A stretch of 32,659 nucleotides of DNA from Tychonema bourrellyi FEM_GT703 (GTDB lineage Bacteria; Cyanobacteriota; Cyanobacteriia; Cyanobacteriales; Microcoleaceae). The position numbers and the translations under genes were made by a program. This document shows, piece after piece, positions 1 through 8,608 of this stretch (the stretch's first letter is position 1; each line of letters opens with the position of its first letter). The stretch is from the NCBI RefSeq assembly GCF_002412335.2, contig NZ_NXIB02000065.1:1-32659 (forward strand), given 5' to 3'. The notes beneath the pieces are model-generated. The model did not search any database. It was not told where the DNA came from and saw only the letters and a program-made list of their open reading frames with translations.

Positions 1-13
1 TTCAGGACGGCGA

Positions 14-40
14 TGTCTGATGGGTGAAACCCCTCAGACA
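14..40. repeat. 27-nt hairpin at the broken end of the protease gene
   Basis: An inverted repeat with 7-bp outer arms (TGTCTGA/TCAGACA), one mismatch, then GGGT/ACCC around a GAA loop. The protease stop codon lies inside its right arm (34-36). It could be a terminator or the end of an inserted repeat. The element may continue off the left edge of the window. Confidence 0.6.
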
Positions 41-1122
41 TTCGCCAACAGTCTCTTGACATGGAGTCCGCCGCCGTTCCAGTTTTTAGCACCGTTAAAT
101 GCCCAAGTATCTTTGGGAATTTTCTGAGATTCATAAGAATAGCTCTTAACTACTTGATTATTGGGGTCATTTTTCCGGGCAGAGTAAGCTAGGATTTCCT
201 GAACGTCGCGGTAGCCGAGTTTGGGATTGGCTTGCAGGATTAACGCTGCAACGCCGGAAACCATCGGCGCTGCTGATGACGTGCCGTTAAAGTCGTTGGT
301 GTAGTTAAGGCTTGGAAAATTTGGGCTAGATTGTGGGTTGTAGCCCGAATTGGCAGTACGATCGACCGTGGCAATGCTTGGGGCCTCGTCACCGAAAGCC
401 GACACCAGAAGTGGCGCACCCGGATTGCTGTAAGAGGCAACAACTCCTTCATTGTTAATGGCTGCTACGGCAATTGTATAGCGGCTGTTTGGGTAATTGC
501 TTAAGTTGGCATTGTTCCCCCGCTGTTCCACTCCTGCCAGGTTAGGGTTAATTTGTTCGCGAGAGTTTGCCGCTGCCCAGACAGATACTGTTCCCAACTT
601 ATTGCGGCCGTTGGTGACAGCGTTTTCGATGGCTGCAACGTTGGTGTTAACATTTACAAAGTTATATACTAGGCCCCAACTATTGTTGGAAACGTCGAAT
701 TGATCTTGCGCCTGTAAACTATTTAGGCTGTTTGTATTAAATTTGTAACCGCCAAATGTTGCGTCGTAGGCAATACCTACTGTACCGAGATCGTTTCTTC
801 TAGCTGCGATAATGCCAGTTGCTGCTGTACCGTGGGAACCATCAAAGCCCGGCAACATCTTCTCTATATCTTTTTCGGAGACCTCTTTGAAGTTATCCTT
901 AAGGTCTTCGTGACCGCTGTCGATGCCGTCATCGATCACCTGTACTTTGACACCCTTGCCCGTATAGAACGGCCACAAAGGCACTACATTCAAGTCAATG
1001 CCGCGATTTGACTTAATTTTTTTCCCCCCAATGTCTGTCTGTCCTTCGTTGAACAGCCACCACTGATCCTTAAATAGGGGTTCTTTTTCTAAGTCTTTCA
1101 GCAATTTGGATGTATCAGTCAT
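34..1122 (-). CDS. Subtilisin-like serine protease (S8, kexin-type), probably C-terminally truncated
   Basis: A serine endopeptidase of about 362 residues. The S8 triad is visible: Asp64 in VIDDGIDSG, His97 in GSHGTAATG and Ser282 in NGTSSAAPM, with the oxyanion Asn in VSNNSWG. The N-terminus (KDQWWLFNEGQ) matches the start of kexin/proprotein-convertase-like catalytic domains, and calcium-dependent cyanobacterial proteases are the closest family I recognise. No signal peptide is visible. ATG at 1122 is chosen because the GTG at 1134 lies in its GTGAGG ribosome-binding site. The protein stops just after NGGGLHV, where relatives as I recall continue into a conserved Gly-Phe-Gly segment and a P domain. 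Instead there are seven unrelated residues and a stop inside a hairpin. It may be a broken gene or a shortened active protease. Confidence 0.85.
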   Translation of the reverse strand: MTDTSKLLKDLEKEPLFKDQWWLFNEGQTDIGGKKIKSNRGIDLNVVPLWPFYTGKGVKVQVIDDGIDSGHEDLKDNFKEVSEKDIEKMLPGFDGSHGTAATGIIAARRNDLGTVGIAYDATFGGYKFNTNSLNSLQAQDQFDVSNNSWGLVYNFVNVNTNVAAIENAVTNGRNKLGTVSVWAAANSREQINPNLAGVEQRGNNANLSNYPNSRYTIAVAAINNEGVVASYSNPGAPLLVSAFGDEAPSIATVDRTANSGYNPQSSPNFPSLNYTNDFNGTSSAAPMVSGVAALILQANPKLGYRDVQEILAYSARKNDPNNQVVKSYSYESQKIPKDTWAFNGAKNWNGGGLHVKRLLANV

Positions 1123-1390
1123 AACAAACCTCACACTTTAATTTTCTAAACTGCTTCTGAAAGCAACGGACATGGGGAGAGGTCGATCGCACTTATTCGC
1201 TTAGACTGGCGATCGATACCTGCATCCCCCATAAGATACATTGTTTTGTACAAATGTTGCGATCGCTCAAGTAATTCCCAGGTAATAAAAATTACCTGTT
1301 ACAGTTCACAAATATCCAACTGCATAGAACCCAAGCGATCGCGGGTTGACTTTCGCTATCTCTATTATTTCTGCCGGCGGCTGTTTGTAT

Positions 1391-1440
1391 AAGTCGGAAA
1401 AGTCGGATCTTTAAAGTCCCAAAAGTCGGAAAAGTCGGAA
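1391..1440. repeat. aagtcggaa direct repeats
   Basis: Four copies of AAGTCGG(A) are spread over 50 bp, in two pairs separated by a related aaagtccc unit. This is a short low-complexity direct repeat with no coding sense. Confidence 0.6.
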
Positions 1441-1591
1441 CTTTGGCTCGGAAGGCGGTTGAGGGTTGACTTTTGAGGGTTGTTATGTTATTTGAATTGA
1501 ATTTGCCAAATGGGCGAAAGAATCCTCAGCAAAGTGAGTCTCAACAAATCAGGGAAGTATAGCCTTTCTCAGTAACAGTGCGGTACGCTTC

Positions 1592-1640
1592 GGGCATAGG
1601 GCATAGGGCATAGGGCATAGGGCATAGGGCATAGGGCATA
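1592..1640. repeat. Heptamer array, GGGCATA x7
   Basis: Seven perfect tandem copies of GGGCATA. This is a short tandemly repeated repetitive (STRR) sequence of the kind long known in filamentous cyanobacteria. Confidence 0.95.
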
Positions 1641-1665
1641 CCTCACAACGCTTGAGAACCGCTAT

Positions 1666-1707
1666 AGAATTAATCAGCGTTAATCTGCGTGTATCTGCGG
1701 TTAAAAA
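1666..1707. repeat. Dispersed repeat, copy 1 (aaccgcagata... family)
   Basis: Contains gttaatctgcgtgtatctg followed by cggtta. A related sequence in inverted orientation (aaccgcagataaacattga...) occurs at 16720-16752, so this is a dispersed intergenic repeat. Confidence 0.5.
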
Positions 1708-1788
1708 TTAATTACATTTTGCCAATTCGATTGATTTTATTGCTAAAGTGCGATCGAGCATATAATTCGCAGGCAATAAACCCTATTT

Positions 1789-4500
1789 ATGCCGCATATT
1801 CCTATCCCTAAACAATTTAGGGAATCTTCCAAAGTCATCGAATCTCAACTTTTTTTGCAGCCAAAACGCCTCGCCATTTTTGAAGCTTGTCTGATCGGTT
1901 TAATTTCAGGCTTGGCTGGCGTTTTACTCAAATTAGGAGTCGGATGGCTCGGCAGTTGGCGAGTTGCTACCTCAACGGTAATTCCAGCTTTCATCTTACT
2001 TCCCAGTGTCGGTTTATTGGGTGGATTGCTGACAGGTTTTTTGGTTGAACGTTGGGCTCCCGAAACTTCCGGTAGCGGCATTCCTCACGTCAAAGCTGCC
2101 CTCGCTGGTGTCAATCTTTCTTTAAATTTACGAGTAGCTGTCGCCAAACTTCTCACCACTATTTTAGCAGTTGGTTCCGGTTTAACCCTGGGAAGACAAG
2201 GCCCAACTGTCCAAATTGGAGCATCTTTGGCTAGCTGGATTGGTCACTTGATGCCAACTTCCCCAGACTACCGCCGACAATTGATTGCTTGCGGTGCGGC
2301 GGCGGGATTAGCCGCTGGTTTTAATGCTCCCATCGCAGGAGTTTTGTTTGTAGTCGAAGAACTACTGCACGATGTTTCAGGATTGACTTTGGGTACTGCA
2401 ATTATTGCTTCTTTCATCGGTGCGGTTGTCTCGCAGCTTTTGGGTGGAGACAGTTTAAATCTGAATTTACGAGAGTACCAAACCAGTTTTGCGGCTCAGG
2501 AAATTCCGTTTTACATACTGTTAGGTGTTTTAGCAGGATTGTTGGGAGCTTTGTTCAGCAAAGGGATTATTGCTGGCTTGCAATTCAATCGAAAAACGCT
2601 CAAATTAGCTTTGCCTTGGCGAGTTGCTTTAGCTGGCTTAATCTGCGGTTTGGTCATCGCTGCTTTGCCAGAAAATTTCCGAAATAATACTGGATTGCGC
2701 GAGTTTTTGCTAACGGGAGAAGCTACCGGAAAAACAAGTTTAATTGCTTTTGTTGCTCACTTCTTTTTGACAATTATCTCCGCAGCTTCAGGAGCTCCGG
2801 GAGGATTGTTTGCACCTTCTTTAGTTCTCGGTTCTGCACTCGGCCATATCGTGGGCATTTTACAGGCAGATTGGCTGGGTGTTGGTTTGCCGGTAACTTA
2901 CGCTTTGGCGGGAATGGGAGCATTTTTTTGTGCGGTTTCTAGGGCTCCGATTACTGCGGTAGTTATTGTGTTTGAAATTACGGCGGATTTTAAGTTAGTG
3001 CTACCTTTGATGATTTGTTCTGTAGTTGCTTATTTAGTTGCAGAAAAGGTGGATAGTGGCTCTTTGTACGATCGCCTTTTGGAGTTGAAAGGCATTCAAC
3101 TGACCAAAGATAAACCAGCCGTTGATGCTTTGAGCGATTTGTACGCAGCTAACGTGATGCAGCGTCAAGTTGAAACTCTTTCGAGTCTACTGACTTTTGA
3201 TGAAGTGATGCAGGCTTTTTCGCGATCGCACCACCGAGGATTTCCAGTAGTAGACGGCGGGAAATTAGTCGGAATTGTCAGTCAAAGCGATTTGAAAAAT
3301 GCCAAAGATCGCAATTTTACGGGGCAATTTTTGCTCAAAGAATTCATGACTCCACAGCCAATCACCGTAAAAACAAACGATACTTTAAGCGAAGTTTTGT
3401 ACAGGCTCAATAACTACAATCTCAGCCGCTTGCCGGTCACAGAAGGCCGCCGTTTGGTCGGAATTATTACCCGCAGTGATATTATTCGAGTTGAGTCCGA
3501 TCGCCTCAGCGGAGAAACAACCCAAGGCCCACATCCAGAACCTTCTTATGTAGTCTATCAAACCAGGGCTCCCCAGCTAGGAAACGGCCGCTTGTTAGTA
3601 CCACTCTCGAATCCCTACACAGCACCAGCTTTGCTACGGCTGGCTGCGACAATTGCGCGCGATCGCAACTACGAACTAGAATGCCTGCAAATCATGTTAG
3701 TACCACGCAACAGTTCTCCCTCAGAAACCGCAGTGCGGACAACAAAAAGCCGTCGCCTCCTCCAACAAGCCGAACGAATCGCCCGCCATTGGAATGTCCC
3801 ATTACACACCCAAATACGGGTAGCTCACGACGTTCCCAGCGCGATTTTAGAGACAATTGGGGAGCGACACATCGATCTAATTTTGATGGGCTGGCAAGGC
3901 GAAATATCCACAACTGGACGCATTTTTGGCGATGTTGTCGATACCGTAATTCGGCAAGCTGAGTGCGAAGTAATTTTGGTAAAATGGAGTGAAAAGCTAT
4001 TACAAAAAGGTCAGAAAGGAGACGGTCATCCCAAGTCTAAAACCGCAGAAATTTCTGCGCCACATTCAAACATTGAAAGCGAAGAATTGGGGCTGCATAC
4101 GCTAATGGGTTTGCAGCGTTGGTTGGTGCCAATTCGCGGCAGTTACAAGCAAGCGGCGGCTTTACGACTGTTACCTGCTTTTGTCGCTGCGAGTGAAGTA
4201 CCGGAGATTAAATTATGCCAGGTGCACCAGCCCTCTGTCGCAGCACCCGATCGCCATGAATTGAAGCAGGCGGCGGAGTTTCTCAAGCGCAGGGTTAGCT
4301 GTGAGGTAGTGGCGACTTCGGTTTGCGCTAAGTCGGTGTCTGATGCTTTAATTGATTTAGCTCACAACGATCAATGTGATGCGATCGTCCTCGGAGCTAG
4401 TCGTGAAGGGCTCCTGAAGCAAGTGATTCAGGGGAATATTCCCGAAGCTGTGGCGCGCGGGTGTGAGTGTACAATAATTTTAGTGCGATCGGCAACATAA
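1789..4500 (+). CDS. ClC-family chloride channel/transporter with CBS pair and two UspA domains
   Basis: A 903-residue membrane protein. The ClC pore domain spans about 30-435 and shows GSGIP (95-99), GRQGP (135-139) and GGLFAP (338-343). The internal proton-path glutamate is in VVEELL (E190/E191). The external gating glutamate of H+/Cl- antiporters, normally GREGP, is Gln137 here. Known E-to-Q mutants uncouple Cl- from H+ movement, so a passive or weakly coupled Cl- pathway is inferred. A CBS pair follows at about 450-575 (nucleotide-sensing family), then two universal-stress-protein domains at about 598-735 and 775-902. This long architecture is typical of cyanobacteria. The start follows the open frame; no strong ribosome-binding site is seen. 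Confidence 0.93.
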   Translation: MPHIPIPKQFRESSKVIESQLFLQPKRLAIFEACLIGLISGLAGVLLKLGVGWLGSWRVATSTVIPAFILLPSVGLLGGLLTGFLVERWAPETSGSGIPHVKAALAGVNLSLNLRVAVAKLLTTILAVGSGLTLGRQGPTVQIGASLASWIGHLMPTSPDYRRQLIACGAAAGLAAGFNAPIAGVLFVVEELLHDVSGLTLGTAIIASFIGAVVSQLLGGDSLNLNLREYQTSFAAQEIPFYILLGVLAGLLGALFSKGIIAGLQFNRKTLKLALPWRVALAGLICGLVIAALPENFRNNTGLREFLLTGEATGKTSLIAFVAHFFLTIISAASGAPGGLFAPSLVLGSALGHIVGILQADWLGVGLPVTYALAGMGAFFCAVSRAPITAVVIVFEITADFKLVLPLMICSVVAYLVAEKVDSGSLYDRLLELKGIQLTKDKPAVDALSDLYAANVMQRQVETLSSLLTFDEVMQAFSRSHHRGFPVVDGGKLVGIVSQSDLKNAKDRNFTGQFLLKEFMTPQPITVKTNDTLSEVLYRLNNYNLSRLPVTEGRRLVGIITRSDIIRVESDRLSGETTQGPHPEPSYVVYQTRAPQLGNGRLLVPLSNPYTAPALLRLAATIARDRNYELECLQIMLVPRNSSPSETAVRTTKSRRLLQQAERIARHWNVPLHTQIRVAHDVPSAILETIGERHIDLILMGWQGEISTTGRIFGDVVDTVIRQAECEVILVKWSEKLLQKGQKGDGHPKSKTAEISAPHSNIESEELGLHTLMGLQRWLVPIRGSYKQAAALRLLPAFVAASEVPEIKLCQVHQPSVAAPDRHELKQAAEFLKRRVSCEVVATSVCAKSVSDALIDLAHNDQCDAIVLGASREGLLKQVIQGNIPEAVARGCECTIILVRSAT

Positions 4501-4564
4501 GAAGCAAGAAAGCCCTTCGACTTCGCTCAGGGAGCATTTCAGGAAGAAGGAAGAAAAATAATTA

Positions 4565-4604
4565 CCCATTCCCAATGCCCCATTCCCAATGCCCCATTCC
4601 CAAT
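4565..4604. repeat. 14-bp tandem array (cccattcccaatgc)
   Basis: Two full copies and one partial copy of CCCATTCCCAATGC, a double-heptamer period, lie just before the glycosyltransferase start. The frame stays open through the array. The residues it would encode are low-complexity and are therefore excluded from the gene. Confidence 0.9.
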
Positions 4605-4616
4605 AACCAAATAACT

Positions 4617-5738
4617 ATGGTTCATTTCAACATTGGCTTTCAACACTTCAACTCCTTCGCAGACATCACACTATCCCTCGCGAAAACCCTAGACAAAATG
4701 GGAATCCCTATTTCCGTCGAACAGTCAGAAATCGCACCTCAGATCACCCACATTTGCACCGAAGAAGAAAACAATCTGATTGCGAAGTGGATGAACAACA
4801 GTCCATCCGATTTGTTTCAAATAAAATGGTCGCATTACTGGAAATCTCACTTTTTAAAAGAACTCAACGGTCATCTCAATTTTGAATTCTTTGCAATCAA
4901 TTATGAATTCACCAAAAACGATGAAGAATTAGATTATTGGATGTATGATGCAGTCAACAATTCATCTCACAAACTAGCTGTCAGCGAATACTCCAAAAAC
5001 GTGTTAATCCAAGCAGGCTGTCCGGCTGAAAACATCTCAGTCATTCCTTTAGGCTTCAATCCTTTAATCTCGGAACTCTATTCTAGTAAATCTCCCAAAG
5101 ACAAATCAAATATAACATCTATTTTGCACATGAGCAATTCTTTTGATTTCTATAGATTTGGTACAGATATTGCCATTGAAGCTTTTTGTCAAGAATTTCA
5201 ACATGAATCTAATGTTGAATTAATTATCAAAGACGGTGGCAATAATCCTGACGTTATCGTAGAAATAATTAGAGATTTTGAACATAGATGTGGTAGGTTT
5301 AAACCAAAAATTGAAATAATACCTAAGTTTTTTGACAGACAAGAACTAGCGAATTTATACTTATCGGCAGATGCTTTTTTAGCTCCCTTTCGTGGCGAGG
5401 GTTTTGCCATCAAGATTTTGGATGCTTTTGCCGCGGGTTTGCCCGTGGTGATGCCTCTTTACGGCGGCCCGACCGAGTATGCTAATATTGATAACTGCTA
5501 TCCGATTTCTTACGATCTAATTCCGGTAGGATTGTGTTATGATACTCATCATCTGAAAATTAGCAATTCTCCTCACTGGGCGGAACCCAATCTTCTGTCT
5601 GTTCGAGAGCAATTACGGAACATTGTTGCAGATTCCAGACGTTTTCAGGTGGCTCAAAAAGCCAGAGAGACGGCAGATTTATTTACTTGGGAAGCGACGA
5701 GCAAAAAGTTGCTAAGATTAATGCGAGAGTTGTTTTAG
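4617..5738 (+). CDS. Glycosyltransferase, family 4-like
   Basis: A predicted cytosolic glycosyltransferase of about 373 residues with a GT-B fold, which moves a sugar from a nucleotide donor; the acceptor is unknown. The C-terminal half holds the donor-binding signature FLAPFRGEGFAIKILDAFAAG, in which the usual E-x7-E is E-x7-D, followed by LPVVMPLYGGPTEY. The middle contains the SEYSKNVLIQAG and VIPLGFN motifs expected in GT4 enzymes. The frame is open from 4467, but the extra 50 residues overlap the ClC gene and a 14-bp repeat array. ATG 4617 (MVHFNIGFQ) is therefore preferred. The next gene starts 11 nt downstream, suggesting co-transcription. Confidence 0.8.
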   Translation: MVHFNIGFQHFNSFADITLSLAKTLDKMGIPISVEQSEIAPQITHICTEEENNLIAKWMNNSPSDLFQIKWSHYWKSHFLKELNGHLNFEFFAINYEFTKNDEELDYWMYDAVNNSSHKLAVSEYSKNVLIQAGCPAENISVIPLGFNPLISELYSSKSPKDKSNITSILHMSNSFDFYRFGTDIAIEAFCQEFQHESNVELIIKDGGNNPDVIVEIIRDFEHRCGRFKPKIEIIPKFFDRQELANLYLSADAFLAPFRGEGFAIKILDAFAAGLPVVMPLYGGPTEYANIDNCYPISYDLIPVGLCYDTHHLKISNSPHWAEPNLLSVREQLRNIVADSRRFQVAQKARETADLFTWEATSKKLLRLMRELF

Positions 5739-5741
5739 GAG
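5737..5741 (+). promoter_or_regulatory. Ribosome-binding site AGGAG for the small downstream gene
   Basis: AGGAG overlaps the glycosyltransferase stop codon (TAG 5736-5738) and sits 8 nt before ATG 5750. This fixes the start of the small gene and rejects the longer open frame from 5687. Confidence 0.75.
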
Positions 5742-5749
5742 CGGAAATC

Positions 5750-5974
5750 ATGGCACTCGAAAGCAAAAGATTTAGGGGAATGTTTAAGCCGGGAGAAATT
5801 GTCCAATTAAAACAGCCTTGTTTTACTCCGGGGCGATTGTTTGAACCGGGAAAATATCAGGTGGCTGATTTACCAGATGTTGCTTTTGATATGGGTTTAG
5901 TAGACCATTTGCCACAGGTTAAAGGCAATAGTTCACAAACTGTAAATCCTGACAAAGAACAAGAAGCTGAATAG
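5750..5974 (+). CDS. Small hypothetical protein, 74 aa
   Basis: I do not recognise this family. The protein begins MALESKRFRGMFKPGEIVQL and has a compact first half rich in Gly, Pro and hydrophobics (KPGEIVQLKQP, FEPGKYQVADLPD), suggesting a small beta-rich fold. The tail is polar and charged (NPDKEQEAE). It has no signal peptide, membrane segment or cysteine motif (only one Cys). It follows the glycosyltransferase by 11 nt with a good AGGAG site, so it is probably in the same transcript. The open frame extends upstream to 5687, but that part lies in the glycosyltransferase coding sequence. Confidence 0.65.
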   Translation: MALESKRFRGMFKPGEIVQLKQPCFTPGRLFEPGKYQVADLPDVAFDMGLVDHLPQVKGNSSQTVNPDKEQEAE

Positions 5975-6016
5975 TAGGAATAATATCAATTCCGGTTGCA
6001 CGACCTATGATATAGA

Positions 6017-6037
6017 GGACGCGGCAGTGCCGTGTCC
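6017..6037. repeat. ggacRcggcaNtgccgtNtcc palindrome, copy 1
   Basis: A near-perfect palindrome of GGACGCGGCA and its complement, preceded by tgatataga and followed by ctac. A related intact copy is at 24066-24086, an interrupted copy lies around 13901-14124, and a diverged one starts at 22962. Confidence 0.65.
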
Positions 6038-6091
6038 CTACGGGGATTGATCTATAGGCGGGTGTACTTGATAAACCTGCAATCTGCTGTA

Positions 6092-6185
6092 TGTAGGTTG
6101 GGTTGAGGTAACGAAACCCAACTTATTGAAAATAAGATGTTGGGTTTCGCTATCGCTCTACCCAACCTACAGTATGGTTCAAGTA
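6092..6185. repeat. 94-bp tandem repeat unit 1 with long hairpin
   Basis: The unit begins TGTAGGTTGGGTTGAGGT and contains its own inverse (acccaacctaca, ending 6172). It can fold into a long imperfect hairpin with internal aacccaac/gttgggtt arms. It is repeated head-to-tail at 6186 with only about one difference (gaggtaacg versus gaggtgacg). Confidence 0.9.
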
Positions 6186-6278
6186 TGTAGGTTGGGTTGA
6201 GGTGACGAAACCCAACTTATTGAAAATAAGATGTTGGGTTTCGCTATCGCTCTACCCAACCTACAGTATGGTTCAAGC
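6186..6278. repeat. 94-bp tandem repeat unit 2, overlapping the end of the DHH gene
   Basis: The second, nearly identical head-to-tail copy of the hairpin unit. Its last bases (gttcaagc) include the stop codon of the minus-strand DHH gene (6273-6275). The repeat therefore supplies the end of that gene and could act as its terminator. Confidence 0.88.
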
Positions 6279-7208
6279 ATCTCGATCGATTTCTGCAATT
6301 AGCTCATTCAAAATTTTACTAGCTTTGTCATTTTCAATTTGACAAGTTCCAGCATTCATGTGTCCCCCACCACCATATCTTAACATTAAATGTCCAATAT
6401 TTACCTGAGATTTTTTGTTAAAGATTGACTTACCAACTGCGAAAACAGTGTTTTGCTGCTTAAGTCCCCAAAGTGCGTGAATCGATATACTGCATTCGGG
6501 GAATAAGGCGTAAATTATAAATCGATTTCCCGCATAAATTATCTGTTCGTTTCGCAAATCCAAAACAACTAAGTCATTATATACTTTTGCACAACGCTGT
6601 ACTTGATCTTTGAATTTTTCTTCTTGGTCGAAGTAGAGTTCTACTCTTTCTTTGACATCAGGAAGTTCCAAGATTTCTGCAATTTTATGATTCTGGCAGT
6701 AATCAATTAATTGCATCATTAACTGGTAGTTGGAAACAGTGAATTTCTTAAACCTACCTAACCCAGTTCTGGCATCCATAATGAAGTTTAGCAACACCCA
6801 TTCTTCAGGATGCAGAACCTCTTCTTGGGAAAATTGAGCCGAGTCGGATTTGTCAACAGCCTCCATCATCGCTTCCGAAATCTGCGGAAACTTTGGTTGA
6901 CCTCCATAATATTTGTATAGTACCCTGGCTGCTGAAGCTGCATAGGGGTCGATGATGTGGTTTTTTTGGATTTTTTCGTGTCTGAGAGTTTCGCTGAAAT
7001 GGTGGTCAAAAACTAGATGAGCACCTTCAACATAGGGTAAATTTGTGGTAATATCATTGTTGGTGATAGCGATTTTTCCATCCTGCATATCTTTAGGATG
7101 GACGAATTTAATTTCGTCGATTATATCCAGTTCTTTGAGTAAAACGGCACAGACAAGACCGTCAAAATCGCTGCGTGTGACTAATCTGTATTTTTTAGTG
7201 TATGACAT
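6273..7208 (-). CDS. DHH-family phosphoesterase
   Basis: A 311-residue cytosolic enzyme of the DHH superfamily, which hydrolyses phosphoester or phosphoanhydride bonds with Mn2+/Mg2+; relatives include exopolyphosphatase-like, NrnA-like and RecJ-like proteins. Motif I is RSDFDG (Asp14, Asp16), the family-defining DHH is at 68-70 in LVFDHH, and a further Asp lies in AVDKSD. The C-terminal DHHA1 substrate-binding part is marked by RYGGGGHMNAG. No signal peptide or membrane segment is seen. The exact substrate cannot be read from the sequence. It is divergent from bioF with a 70-bp shared promoter region. Its stop codon lies inside a 94-bp repeat. Confidence 0.85.
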   Translation of the reverse strand: MSYTKKYRLVTRSDFDGLVCAVLLKELDIIDEIKFVHPKDMQDGKIAITNNDITTNLPYVEGAHLVFDHHFSETLRHEKIQKNHIIDPYAASAARVLYKYYGGQPKFPQISEAMMEAVDKSDSAQFSQEEVLHPEEWVLLNFIMDARTGLGRFKKFTVSNYQLMMQLIDYCQNHKIAEILELPDVKERVELYFDQEEKFKDQVQRCAKVYNDLVVLDLRNEQIIYAGNRFIIYALFPECSISIHALWGLKQQNTVFAVGKSIFNKKSQVNIGHLMLRYGGGGHMNAGTCQIENDKASKILNELIAEIDRDA

Positions 7209-7278
7209 ATGCTTGTTGTGAGATAGGTCGGAATTGCACTATCAGACAATATAACTTATTACCCGATCGCACTACAAT

Positions 7279-8448
7279 ATGACCCCTAACCCCTATGCTT
7301 GGATAGACAAATCTCTAGACACCATTCGCCGCGCCGATTGGTATCGATCGCCACAATTGATCGAAAGTTGTCCAGGCCCTAGAGTAAAATTAGCAGGCGA
7401 CTGGCTAATTAACTTTGCAACCAACGATTATTTGGGATTAGCCGGCGATGACAGGTTGATTCAAGCGGCTATTGCTGCAACTCAAGAATTTGGTACGGGT
7501 ACGACTGGTTCGAGATTAGTCGGCGGACACCGCGATTTGCACCGACAGCTAGAACAAGCTATTGCTAATTTAAAACAAACTGAGGATGCTTTAGTATTCA
7601 GTTCGGGATATTTGGCGAATTTAGGGGCGATCGCCTCGATCGTCGGTCAGCGCGATTTGATATTATCTGACAAGTACAACCATTCCAGCTTGAAAAACGG
7701 AGCCATACTTAGTGGATCTCAGACTGTAGAATACGATCACTGCAATGTTGAGGATTTGAGAACTCAGCTAGAGCAAAATCGCGCCAGCTATCGCAAGTGT
7801 CTGATTGTTACTGATAGCGTCTTCAGCATGGATGGAGATTTGTGCCCATTACCGAAGTTGTTAGATTTGGCTAGACAATTTAACTGTATGCTGTTAGTAG
7901 ACGAAGCTCACGCTACAGGAGTTTTCGGTGCTAGCGGTGCTGGCTGCGTCGAACATTTCGGGTGTACCGGAGAAACCTTGATTCAAGTTGGCACACTCAG
8001 CAAAGCTTTGGGAAGTTTGGGTGGCTATGTTGCGGGTTCTGCTGCTTTAATTGACTTTCTCCGCAATCGGGCTCCGACTTGGATTTATACTACGGGATTG
8101 ACTCCGGCGGATACCGCGGCTGCTTTGGAAGCTGTGAAAATTGTACAACAAGAACCCGATCGACGCGATCGATTGCAGCAAAATATAGAAACCTTGAAAT
8201 ATGCTGCTTTTAATAATTGTCAATTACCAATTAGCAATTCAATCTCTCCAATTTTTAGTTTTCCCTTAAAAGATGCGGCCACAGCTTTAGCTGCTAGCAC
8301 AAAGCTGAAGGAAATGGGCATTTTTGCTCCGGCGATTCGCCCTCCCACTGTGAGTGTGAGTCGAATTCGGATTTCCCTGATGGCAAACCATGAGCCAGCA
8401 CACCTTCAGCAGTTGGTGGAGACTTTGGGCAGAATCGCCCCAATGTAA
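7279..8448 (+). CDS. bioF: 8-amino-7-oxononanoate synthase (biotin synthesis)
   Basis: A PLP-dependent alpha-oxoamine synthase of 389 residues. It condenses L-alanine with a pimeloyl thioester to give 8-amino-7-oxononanoate, the first step of biotin ring assembly. Visible features are NDYLGLAGD near the N-terminus, [21 protein letters not shown], the cofactor-stacking DEAHATG and the PLP lysine Lys242 in [12 protein letters not shown]. The C-terminal [13 protein letters not shown] is typical. The length is normal. Other alpha-oxoamine synthases (for example kbl) are possible, but the cyanobacterial BioF pattern fits best. No other biotin gene is adjacent. Confidence 0.92.
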   Translation: MTPNPYAWIDKSLDTIRRADWYRSPQLIESCPGPRVKLAGDWLINFATNDYLGLAGDDRLIQAAIAATQEFGTGTTGSRLVGGHRDLHRQLEQAIANLKQTEDALVFSSGYLANLGAIASIVGQRDLILSDKYNHSSLKNGAILSGSQTVEYDHCNVEDLRTQLEQNRASYRKCLIVTDSVFSMDGDLCPLPKLLDLARQFNCMLLVDEAHATGVFGASGAGCVEHFGCTGETLIQVGTLSKALGSLGGYVAGSAALIDFLRNRAPTWIYTTGLTPADTAAALEAVKIVQQEPDRRDRLQQNIETLKYAAFNNCQLPISNSISPIFSFPLKDAATALAASTKLKEMGIFAPAIRPPTVSVSRIRISLMANHEPAHLQQLVETLGRIAPM

Positions 8449-8608
8449 CTAGCACGAAATTGAGTTTTGCGAGCGATCGAATCCGTAGGAAGGTCGATCG
8501 ATTTTAGAATTTAAAAAAGCGAACTCATAGATAAATTCGGGGGCTTGTACCCAAATTTTCGCTAAATTCGCTACATAATGGAGTAGTTATTTCGGATAAA
8601 AACCCACA

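Larger units (their letters stand above)
1123..1788. other. Intergenic region with repeats only
   Basis: This gap lies between the divergent protease and ClC genes, so it should hold both promoters. I see no convincing small gene. It contains HIP1-like GCGATCGC sites, a block of aagtcggaa repeats at about 1391-1440, a GGGCATA heptamer array and a copy of a dispersed ctgcgtgtatctgcgg-type repeat. Confidence 0.6.

Noticed and set aside
4467-4616. N-terminal extension of the first glycosyltransferase
   Set aside because: The frame is open, but it overlaps the ClC end and a 14-bp repeat array and encodes low-complexity residues. ATG 4617 starts the recognisable fold.
8215-8265. Repeat insertion inside bioF (caattaccaattagcaattc)
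   Set aside because: It looks like the intergenic caattcc arrays, but the encoded segment fits the normal length and variable loop of BioF.
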